DNA from: an uncultured Granulosicoccus sp.
Lineage (GTDB): Bacteria; Pseudomonadota; Gammaproteobacteria; Granulosicoccales; Granulosicoccaceae
DNA length: 12,386 nucleotides
Direction: 5' to 3'
Assembly: GCA_938016235.1 (NCBI GenBank)
Contig: CALLPU010000449.1
Coordinates: 1-12,386, forward strand
The notes below the pieces were generated by a model that searched no databases, had not been told where the DNA came from, and saw only the letters and a program-made list of their open reading frames with translations. The translations under genes were made by a program, and so were the position numbers. How positions within the stretch are numbered: the first letter of the stretch is position 1; every line of letters starts with the position of its first letter. This document shows, in pieces, positions 1 through 5,341 of this stretch.

Positions 1-66
1 AAAGGCAAGGTTCGCAAGGGTCAGATTCTGTCTCAGCATACCGGTCTGCCACCGCGTGAAACTTGA
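1..66 (+). CDS. C-terminal end of an unidentified protein (partial)
   Basis: Frame 1 is open from the window edge to a TGA at 64-66 and gives 21 residues ending in GLPPRET. The segment is basic at first (KGKVRKGQ) and has no recognisable motif, so I do not name a family. It is probably a true gene end, because the next gene converges on it and stops only 7 bases away, the close tail-to-tail packing expected of two real genes. No terminator hairpin fits between them, so any terminator must overlap one of the coding regions. Confidence 0.45.
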   Translation, partial: KGKVRKGQILSQHTGLPPRET

Positions 67-73
67 GTAGCAG

Positions 74-943
74 CTAAACGCCTTGCCCGAGCCTGCCGGC
101 CAGAATTTCCTGTAACGAGACGCCCAGCTGCTCTGCGGCTCCGAACAAGCCGCGGCTGAGTCCGTCGTTCACCGCAGAGACAAACCGCTGCCCGGCGGTT
201 GAATTGAGCTGTTTAGCGTAATCATGCAACGTCTCAAGAGGTTGATCCTGAAACACGAAGGCCAGGGTTTGCAGCGAACTTTCGTAATAGGTTTGCGTCA
301 GGCCAGGACGCATTTGCTCGACCACCACCATCAATTGCTCAGGGCTGAGTTGTTCAGATGCCGGCAGCACAGGCGTCAGACTCACCTGCATCGACAATTG
401 CATGCCGATCATGGCTTCAACGGCACCCGCCGTGGCTTGCATGGCCAGCTCAAGCGACTGGATAGCCTGTTGGCGTTCTTCATCAAGCCGCTCCATCCCC
501 ACGGTTTGATACCAGTGTACAAATCGATCGCTGTTGGTTAACACGCTGTTGTTACGCTCTGCTGCGCGCAGCGCGATTCCGGTTGGCGTGGAATAGAAAT
601 GCGTCATCTCAGACGCATCGTCAGCGCTCATCGTTGCGCGTAGGGATTCTGTAATCGAGGTTTGCAGCGCGTGTGCATTGAAGACTGACGCTACTGCATG
701 CTTCAGCCTTGGAATATCAGCGGTTTCAAACGGTTCAGCAACACCGTCATTAATTAACAGCTGATCAAAACTGCTTCTGACTGCCTCAGGCAGAGCATCC
801 AGTTGCTCGTGTACACCACTGAGCGTCAACAACGATTGAGCACTGGCTTTTGATATGGCACTAGAGCTGTGTGCCACTGGAGCTGACAATAGTGTCAGCA
901 ACATCCCTGTTGCCGACCAAAATACTGCAGTGCGCTTGATCAT
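74..943 (-). CDS. Secreted DUF2059-like protein with two repeats
   Basis: This is a 289-residue exported protein. Residues 1-26 form a Sec signal peptide: a K/R start, a hydrophobic core around TGMLLTLLSA, then a small-residue region ending in AHS. The mature part is almost all helix-forming. Two segments resemble the DUF2059 pattern of a helix followed by an F/Y-x-S/N-T-x-x-G motif: residues 91-129 (MTHFYSTPTGIAL) and 215-262 (LHDYAKQLNSTAGQRF). They look like diverged copies of one unit. DUF2059 proteins are usually single-domain periplasmic proteins of unknown role, so no reaction can be assigned. The ATG at 941-943 is preceded by a purine-rich AAGAAGAGG stretch that serves as ribosome binding site, and the signal peptide supports this start. 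The gene stands alone and converges with the fragment at 1-66. The family call is from motif shape only. Confidence 0.75.
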   Translation of the reverse strand: MIKRTAVFWSATGMLLTLLSAPVAHSSSAISKASAQSLLTLSGVHEQLDALPEAVRSSFDQLLINDGVAEPFETADIPRLKHAVASVFNAHALQTSITESLRATMSADDASEMTHFYSTPTGIALRAAERNNSVLTNSDRFVHWYQTVGMERLDEERQQAIQSLELAMQATAGAVEAMIGMQLSMQVSLTPVLPASEQLSPEQLMVVVEQMRPGLTQTYYESSLQTLAFVFQDQPLETLHDYAKQLNSTAGQRFVSAVNDGLSRGLFGAAEQLGVSLQEILAGRLGQGV

Positions 944-1034
944 GTGCCGCGCCTCTTCTTGTTATTTTTATCTAACCGACAAATGATGCATCGGCTAGTA
1001 AAAACACTAACGGCACGGCAGCAAAAGTGCCTAT

Positions 1035-1077
1035 CACCAACAGGGCATTCTGTGCAGGATGCCCTGCCCTGATGGTG
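1035..1077. repeat. Imperfect palindrome with a competing inner hairpin
   Basis: The arms 1035-1046 (CACCAACAGGGC) and 1066-1077 (GCCCTGATGGTG) pair at 11 of 12 positions. Inside, AGGGCAT (1042-1048) can instead pair with ATGCCCT (1059-1065), so two folds compete. It lies in the 225-base gap between two minus-strand genes, downstream of the phosphatase gene and upstream of the DUF2059 gene. No run of T follows on either strand, so it is not a standard intrinsic terminator. It could be a 3'-end processing structure or a leader hairpin. I see nothing else firm in this gap. Confidence 0.35.
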
Positions 1078-1148
1078 GCATTGGAATGCTAGTCACACTG
1101 TGCCGAACACACACCGTGGTGTCCGACACATTCTATTTACGCGTGTTT

Positions 1149-1167
1149 TAACCCCTATGGGGGGTTA
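1149..1167 (-). other. Stem-loop just after the phosphatase stop codon
   Basis: TAACCCC (1149-1155) and GGGGTTA (1161-1167) form a 7-bp stem with a 5-base loop, starting 1 base past the stop of the phosphatase gene. The minus-strand sequence after the stem is TTAAAACACG, with no U-tract, so it may mark the 3' end but does not meet the usual criteria for an intrinsic terminator. Confidence 0.3.
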
Positions 1168-1168
1168 C

Positions 1169-2485
1169 TTACTGTGCCAGCTCTTCAAGGTCGAGTTCTG
1201 ACGGTTGGAAGTTGGCGCGGAAAACAAATTCAGCTACGCCATCCTGCAACACCACCTTCCAGATATCACCGAAGTTCTTGACCTTCACTTTGCTGTCGAT
1301 GGGGTAACGATCTTCATTACACGTTTCCACGGTATCGCTGAGACACACGTCGGTCAGGCCAATACCTGCCATGATGTCGTACAACGTGCCACTGTGGCCT
1401 GCCACCAATGCAGTACTGCCTGATGGCAGAGCCAGCAACGCCTCAATAACAGGGGCTTCAGACGCCGAAGTGCCTTCAGGATCCAGCTCGGTTGCGTTAG
1501 CAGATCCATCAGGGTTCAGGACTGGAAACTCCTGAATTCCGTCATCCGGGTTCTTGTCAATGTCACCGGTAAGCCCCGCATCAGCCGTGATCATCTCGAT
1601 GGTTTGACGTGTGCGAATCTTGTGACTGGAAAACGCGTGAGTGAGCCGCTCAGTAATACCCGCACCTGCAAACAGCGACTTCAACAGCTCCGCCCGCAGT
1701 TCACCTTTGGCATTGAGCACTTCGGAACATTTATCCTCACCACACACTTCGGCGAAGGACCCATCTTCCTGCTCGGCCAGCTGTGTCATTTTCTCTGCGT
1801 GACGTGTGAAGTAGATCTCAACATCTGCGCCGTTGCTGCCACGATCCAGTGATTCGAGCAATTCCAGTTCCGTCATCGGCTCGCTGGGTCCACCGTTGGT
1901 ATCTTCGGCAACAACAGACTTTGCGGGGTAATTTCCATCGGCATAGTAGGCCACTTGATATTGCTCAGTGCCATCGTAGCTAACGGTCGTGGAAAACGTT
2001 TCTGAACCATAAGTACCGTCGTACAGGCCGTTCAGAAAAACGTTATAACCGTCGGCGCCTGTGACTTCGCACCAGGATAATTCTGCGGTGCCATCATCAT
2101 TGGAGCTCAGCGCAACTGTCGGCGCTGATCCATCAGTTGCCGGTTCACAGGTACCCAGCGATGCGGATGCCGCGGCTGTGGTGACGTTGGCCTGAAAAGA
2201 GGCTGCTGAACAACTGCCATCCGAGGTACATGCGGTAACGAAAAACTGGTAACCCGTTGCCGCTTGCAAGCCCGCAACATCGACACTGGTTTCGCTGATA
2301 CCGGTTTCGATACGCGCACTATCCTGATACACATCGTAATAAGCCGCTCCCGGCGATTCACTCCAACTCACTCTCACACCTGAGCTACCCAGAGCTTCAG
2401 CAGTGACTGATTCGACCGCCATGGCATTGGCCTGGGATGCAACGATACACAGGCTCGCCACCGATAAATATTGAAATAATTTCAC
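1169..2485 (-). CDS. Secreted FnIII-FnIII-histidine phosphatase protein
   Basis: This 438-residue exported protein has three parts. Residues 1-21 are a Sec signal peptide ending SQANA. Residues 22-103 form a fibronectin type III domain (VRVSWSESPGAAYYDVY, TGYQFFVTAC), and residues 118-195 a second, weaker FnIII-like domain (ELSWCEVTGADGYNVFLNG). Residues 222-425 are a histidine phosphatase (phosphoglycerate-mutase-like) domain. Its signature is FTRHAEK (R228, catalytic H229), with the second arginine in HKIRTRQT (R291/R293) and the second histidine in AGHSG (H364). Family members form a phosphohistidine on the first His and hydrolyse phosphate esters. The substrate here is unknown, and the FnIII domains suggest binding to a surface or polymer. 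Cysteines are numerous (for example C86/C92, C113/C139, C248/C253, C381/C389), which fits disulfides in the periplasm or outside the cell. The start is GTG with AAGGAA about 6 bases upstream. It has its own promoter candidate. Confidence 0.85.
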   Translation of the reverse strand: MKLFQYLSVASLCIVASQANAMAVESVTAEALGSSGVRVSWSESPGAAYYDVYQDSARIETGISETSVDVAGLQAATGYQFFVTACTSDGSCSAASFQANVTTAAASASLGTCEPATDGSAPTVALSSNDDGTAELSWCEVTGADGYNVFLNGLYDGTYGSETFSTTVSYDGTEQYQVAYYADGNYPAKSVVAEDTNGGPSEPMTELELLESLDRGSNGADVEIYFTRHAEKMTQLAEQEDGSFAEVCGEDKCSEVLNAKGELRAELLKSLFAGAGITERLTHAFSSHKIRTRQTIEMITADAGLTGDIDKNPDDGIQEFPVLNPDGSANATELDPEGTSASEAPVIEALLALPSGSTALVAGHSGTLYDIMAGIGLTDVCLSDTVETCNEDRYPIDSKVKVKNFGDIWKVVLQDGVAEFVFRANFQPSELDLEELAQ

Positions 2486-2517
2486 TTGGATTCCTTGTTG
2501 GACACGAACGAGTGGCC

Positions 2518-2546
2518 AGTATAGAGGCGTCCGAGCGCAATGGGAA
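2518..2546 (-). promoter_or_regulatory. Candidate sigma-70 promoter of the phosphatase gene
   Basis: Read on the minus strand, TTCCCA (2541-2546) and TATACT (2518-2523) are separated by 17 bases, giving 4/6 and 5/6 matches to the -35 and -10 consensus. The expected start of transcription, near 2511, leaves a leader of about 26 bases before the GTG. The -35 box ends one base from the large hairpin at 2548-2590. Confidence 0.5.
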
Positions 2547-2547
2547 A

Positions 2548-2590
2548 ACCTTACCGGGGTCGGACCACGAGGGTCCGACCCCGGTAAGGT
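2548..2590. repeat. Perfect 19-bp inverted repeat with 5-base loop (REP/MITE-like)
   Basis: The arms 2548-2566 (ACCTTACCGGGGTCGGACC) and 2572-2590 are exact reverse complements, separated by ACGAG. The GGGGTCGGACC core is like the GGGGTC(A/G)GACC palindromes dispersed in many gammaproteobacterial genomes, often linked to Y1/RAYT-type transposases; that link is from general knowledge. No T-run follows on either strand, so it is not an intrinsic terminator. It sits between the GFA gene and the phosphatase promoter. No transposase or target-site duplication is visible. Confidence 0.7.
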
Positions 2591-2707
2591 GTTGAAAAGA
2601 TGGGGGGATGGCTGAAAAACGGGGATGTATTGAGCCTTAAACGCGCCTTTTTGGGCAATAAATGAGGGGTTTGGAGCGCGGTAACTGTGACAAAGTTGCC
2701 ACCTGTA

Positions 2708-2735
2708 GTAACGAGTAAAGTCAGGGGCTCGTTAC
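2708..2735 (-). other. Hairpin overlapping the end of the GFA gene
   Basis: GTAACGAG (2708-2715) and CTCGTTAC (2728-2735) are perfect 8-base inverted copies with a 12-base loop. One arm covers the last codons of the GFA gene and the other lies just beyond its stop. It would fold in the mRNA 3' end, but no U-run follows, so it is at most a stabilising or rho-associated structure. Confidence 0.3.
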
Positions 2736-3116
2736 CAGTGACATCGACGCACCATCACCCAGGTTATCCGTGTGAAACTCAGCCAGATCCACACCTTCCA
2801 GACACCCGACATTCACGCCTATCTCCAGCGGATTACTGCGTCGCTGGTGATGCGTATAGATGCCGCAGACGCTGCAAAAGTAGTGACGAGCAATCTTGTG
2901 ATTCCATTGATAGAGGCTTAACAGCTCGGCACCGCGCACAATCCGAAAATCCCCCAGTGTCACCGTGAGCATGATGGCCCCCTTGCGCCGGCACAGAGAG
3001 CAATTGCATCGGCGCAGATCAGGCTCTCCCGCATCGAGATCAAATTCGAAGACCACGCTGCCACAGTGACACTGCCCGTTCAGGCATCGCCTGCCCTCAC
3101 TCTTGCGCTCGCTCAT
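2721..3116 (-). CDS. GFA (CENP-V/GFA) family zinc protein
   Basis: With the start placed at the ATG at 3114-3116 the protein has 131 residues, normal for the family. The zinc-binding cysteines are in the expected order: GQCHCGSV (C16, C18), RRCNCSLCRRKG (C37, C39, C42) and FCSVCGIYTHH (C81, C84). The GFA fold was named for glutathione-dependent formaldehyde-activating enzyme, which makes S-hydroxymethylglutathione, but most members have no proven activity, so the substrate is open. A longer frame to 3260 exists. It would overlap the upstream gene by about 150 bases and add residues without GFA character, so I reject it. The ATG overlaps the stop of the VOC gene (ATGA at 3113-3116), with GAGG about 8 bases upstream, which points to translational coupling. 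Confidence 0.88.
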   Translation of the reverse strand: MSERKSEGRRCLNGQCHCGSVVFEFDLDAGEPDLRRCNCSLCRRKGAIMLTVTLGDFRIVRGAELLSLYQWNHKIARHYFCSVCGIYTHHQRRSNPLEIGVNVGCLEGVDLAEFHTDNLGDGASMSLVTSP

Positions 3117-3811
3117 AAGGTGATCCTCAAATTCATGGACGCTGGAAGCGTCAGCTTCTCTGCCTGGCCCCCGTCGAAATCCAGATGCAGACAATGCCTG
3201 TCGCCGTGCACCAAGGCTATGCCCATCGACGTCGCAATCGCGCTGCTTTGTGCGCTCCACTCACTCGGCGACTCTATCGAACACGCCGTAAGCTGAGTCG
3301 CCCCGCTTGCGTGATCGCGCGGTTCACTGTCTTCAGCGTTTGGCATTTCAAAAGCACTTTTGACAAAAGGCAAATGAAACCACAAGGGCTCAGTGGTGGA
3401 TACATCCGTTGCCACCTGCACATGCAGCGGCTCTGGCAGGTAGCCTGGTCGATAAGCCTCGTGCGGATACCAGGCGTTCTCATTATCTGAACCACTGCGG
3501 CGACTGCAGATGCCGAACGGTGAAGCGCCGCCGTTGGTGAATCGCTCTTCAAGACCCAGAATTGCTGCAGACGGATTTTCCAGACCCCAGAGATCATCAA
3601 CAAACAAAAATTCCAGCATGAATCGATGAACAAAAAATCGCACATTGCTCGTGCCCTGGCCCGGATGCACATTGGAAGAGCCCACTGAAAAGCCGCACGC
3701 CTGAAGCTCGGCGGCGTGGTGTTTTGCACACGCAGCAGTGTTGGCCGGTAGCGCATCTCGCGTCGCACCACCACTCTGGCAAACAATGAACACGTGGTCC
3801 AACTCGATCAT
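3113..3811 (-). CDS. Glyoxalase-like (VOC superfamily) protein
   Basis: This 232-residue cytoplasmic protein begins IELDHVFIVC, the usual first strand of a vicinal oxygen chelate domain. It also has HPGQGTSNVRFFVHRFMLEFLFV (about residues 49-71), typical of the glyoxalase-like group that carries an N-terminal glyoxalase-type domain and a longer C-terminal half. The C-terminal part (GDRHCLHLDFDGG, about 202-214) is also typical. VOC enzymes bind a metal through His and Glu/Gln side chains and act on varied small molecules; the reaction here is unknown. The downstream GFA gene overlaps its stop, so the two products may act on related reactive carbonyl or thiol-adduct compounds (inference). The ATG at 3809-3811 has no strong Shine-Dalgarno sequence, and no other start fits the domain better. 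Confidence 0.8.
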   Translation of the reverse strand: MIELDHVFIVCQSGGATRDALPANTAACAKHHAAELQACGFSVGSSNVHPGQGTSNVRFFVHRFMLEFLFVDDLWGLENPSAAILGLEERFTNGGASPFGICSRRSGSDNENAWYPHEAYRPGYLPEPLHVQVATDVSTTEPLWFHLPFVKSAFEMPNAEDSEPRDHASGATQLTACSIESPSEWSAQSSAIATSMGIALVHGDRHCLHLDFDGGQAEKLTLPASMNLRITL

Positions 3812-3855
3812 GCTGAGGTCACTCGAATACAGTCAATCGTGCGCAAAACCCAGGC

Positions 3856-3882
3856 AAAAAAAACCCGGCTGGATAAGCCGGG
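3856..3882 (-). terminator. Intrinsic terminator of the small secreted protein gene
   Basis: On the minus strand, CCCGGCT, a 5-base loop and AGCCGGG form a 7-bp GC-rich stem followed at once by eight T (the A-run 3856-3863 on the plus strand). It lies about 60 bases past the stop at 3944 and just before the VOC gene start, so it separates the two units. This is the clearest terminator in the window. Confidence 0.88.
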
Positions 3883-3943
3883 CTCGATGCCTGAGCGGCG
3901 GGGTTGTCCCACCGCACAGGCACTGGATTGCTACCAGAGTCGA

Positions 3944-4174
3944 TCAGTTGTGAATGACCGGTGTCTCAATCAGTTTTTCGAGCGCTTCGGTTTCTTCCTT
4001 CAGCTTAAGCTTTGCGAGCAGTTGAGGGTCGGTGGTGTCTTCCGCTGCTGCCAGTACTGGCGACTCGGATTCGTCTGCCATGGCGTGGCTCCCATAGTTA
4101 CATCCGCCTCCGGCGTAGGCACTACCGGCCATTAATGCGACGGCGCCCGCTGCTGCTACGATCAGTCGTTTCAT
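3944..4174 (-). CDS. Small secreted protein of unknown function, 76 aa
   Basis: I do not recognise a named family. Residues 1-21 are a clear Sec signal peptide (KR, hydrophobic core LIVAAAGAVALMAG, cleavage after SAYA). The mature chain of about 55 residues begins GGGCNYGSHAMA, with one cysteine (C25), followed by an acidic stretch and a charged helix (residues 51-70, QLLAKLKLKEETEALEKLIE). The cysteine is not in a lipobox position, so it is not an obvious lipoprotein; it could form a dimer disulfide or bind a ligand together with H30. The ATG has GAGGAA about 7 bases upstream. The gene is monocistronic, with a promoter candidate at 4262-4290 and a strong terminator at 3856-3882, which supports it as a real expressed gene. 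The sequence alone suggests only an exported or periplasmic location. Confidence 0.8.
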   Translation of the reverse strand: MKRLIVAAAGAVALMAGSAYAGGGCNYGSHAMADESESPVLAAAEDTTDPQLLAKLKLKEETEALEKLIETPVIHN

Positions 4175-4261
4175 GTGCTGTTCCTCGTTCAGATTGCTTG
4201 GCTTGCATCAGTCTTACGGCTTATGTATCGCACAGGTTCACATCGAAGGCAAGACCCGGTT

Positions 4262-4290
4262 CCTTATCCTGACGGTTACACCAGAGTCAA
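4262..4290 (-). promoter_or_regulatory. Candidate promoter of the small secreted protein gene
   Basis: On the minus strand TTGACT (4285-4290) and ATAAGG (4262-4267) are separated by 17 bases. The -35 box is a 5/6 match; the -10 box is weak. Transcription would start near 4255, leaving a leader of about 80 bases before the ATG at 4174. Confidence 0.4.
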
Positions 4291-4338
4291 AACGCCGTCG
4301 GATAGGTACAGACGCGCAAAGGCCCTACATCGTTACGG

Positions 4339-4358
4339 AAAAAACCTGCCGGGGCAAG
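4339..4358 (-). terminator. Probable intrinsic terminator after the binding-protein gene
   Basis: On the minus strand CTTGC and GCAGG pair (one G-U) around a 4-base GC-rich loop and are followed directly by six T (A-run 4339-4344 on the plus strand). It starts 27 bases past the stop at 4386, where the end of the long minus-strand unit is expected. The stem is short, so termination strength is uncertain. Confidence 0.5.
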
Positions 4359-4385
4359 ATCTTCATGAGCAGCCGACCTCAGCCT

Positions 4386-5315
4386 CTAATTAGCGTGGCG
4401 CAGGCTTCTGGCATCGACAAGGTTCTCTATCGTGCCGACAGACCAGGGGCCTGCACAAATCGTCTCGTTGCTGGGCAGCGATATCGTCAAGGGGTTTAAC
4501 CCTGCTTCGCGTAAGGCCGGGTGCCGGGTCAACGCCTGCCCCCTGGAGTAAGTATCTTCACTATACGGAGACTCTATGAGCGCATCGGGTCTTAACCGGA
4601 TCAGATCCTCCAGTGCCAGCACGCCATAGGATTCGATGTTGCGATCCTGTGCAACATTGTGCCAGCCCGCCAGGCGCATCGCTTCTCCGCGCAAAGATTG
4701 ATGGCCGACGGTATAACCGTTCGCATCATAAACAGCCGCTTTCGGCGCATCTGCACCACTTGCCAACCGCAACGCATCCAACTGCGCCACGCGTTCTTCC
4801 AAGTGAGCAAGCCGATCGCGTACGTCCTGAACAACCGACTCTGCCGCTGATTCGCGTTGAAGAATGTTTCCAACACGAATCACGTTTGCCAGCATCTCTT
4901 CAATAGACGTTGCGATCTCCAGCGATTCCACCCGCAATCCCAGCTCGGATAACAGCGATAGTGTGTAGCGCGACGTATAGGGACCTGTTAGCACCACATC
5001 CGGCGCGTAGGGGAGGATGTGTTCGGCAGACACATCCACTTGCGGGTAAGCCTCTGCCAGCTCGTGGAAGTAAGAGCCCGCCGCATCCTGGCTCAAGGTA
5101 GACAGGGCCTTGATCTGTGAGTGATCAGCCAGCAGCAACACCAGCTGGTCTGCGCACAGGTTGATCGACATGACAGAGGGCAACGGCGTCTGATCCGATG
5201 CGTTGCCCACACTGTGCAGGTTCAAAAAAACCACACTGATTAAACAAAAACGGAGCCACCGCTTTAGCGCGAGTGACCCCGTTGTTACCGACCATCGCAC
5301 GAAAACGCCTCGCAC
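4386..5315 (-). CDS. BtuF-like ABC transporter substrate-binding protein
   Basis: This is a periplasmic binding protein of the BtuF/FhuD/heme type, up to 309 residues. After an N-terminal hydrophobic export segment (about residues 19-38), the mature part starts PSVMSINLCADQLVLLLAD (C54). It continues with AEHILPYAPDVVLTGPYTS (about 98-115), a helical backbone rich in E, R and Q (about 138-184) joining the two lobes, and the second lobe with ALEDLIRLRPDALIESPYS and ETICAGPW (C287). C54 and C287 could form a disulfide. Related proteins deliver cobalamin, heme or ferric siderophores to an ABC importer; the ligand cannot be told apart here. The first GTG at 5315 lacks a ribosome site, whereas GTG at 5300 has GAGG 7 bases upstream and may be the true start (304 aa). 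No permease or ATPase gene is in the window. It lies 26 bases after the nucleotidase gene, probably in the same transcript. Confidence 0.8.
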   Translation of the reverse strand: MRGVFVRWSVTTGSLALKRWLRFCLISVVFLNLHSVGNASDQTPLPSVMSINLCADQLVLLLADHSQIKALSTLSQDAAGSYFHELAEAYPQVDVSAEHILPYAPDVVLTGPYTSRYTLSLLSELGLRVESLEIATSIEEMLANVIRVGNILQRESAAESVVQDVRDRLAHLEERVAQLDALRLASGADAPKAAVYDANGYTVGHQSLRGEAMRLAGWHNVAQDRNIESYGVLALEDLIRLRPDALIESPYSEDTYSRGQALTRHPALREAGLNPLTISLPSNETICAGPWSVGTIENLVDARSLRHAN

Positions 5316-5341
5316 GAGAGAACCGTTACTGCCGATACTAA

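Noticed and set aside
3117..3260. N-terminal extension of the GFA protein to 179 residues
   Set aside because: The extra 48 residues overlap the VOC gene in another frame and have no GFA character. The ATGA-coupled start at 3116 gives the normal family length.
3274..3786. Alternative 170-codon minus-strand frame
   Set aside because: It lies wholly within the VOC gene in another frame, is rich in Arg, Cys and Trp, and has no motif; it is a shadow frame.
5316..5341. Cobalamin riboswitch before the BtuF-like gene
   Set aside because: Only 26 bases separate it from the nucleotidase gene, far too few for the element. None was recognised before the nucleotidase either.
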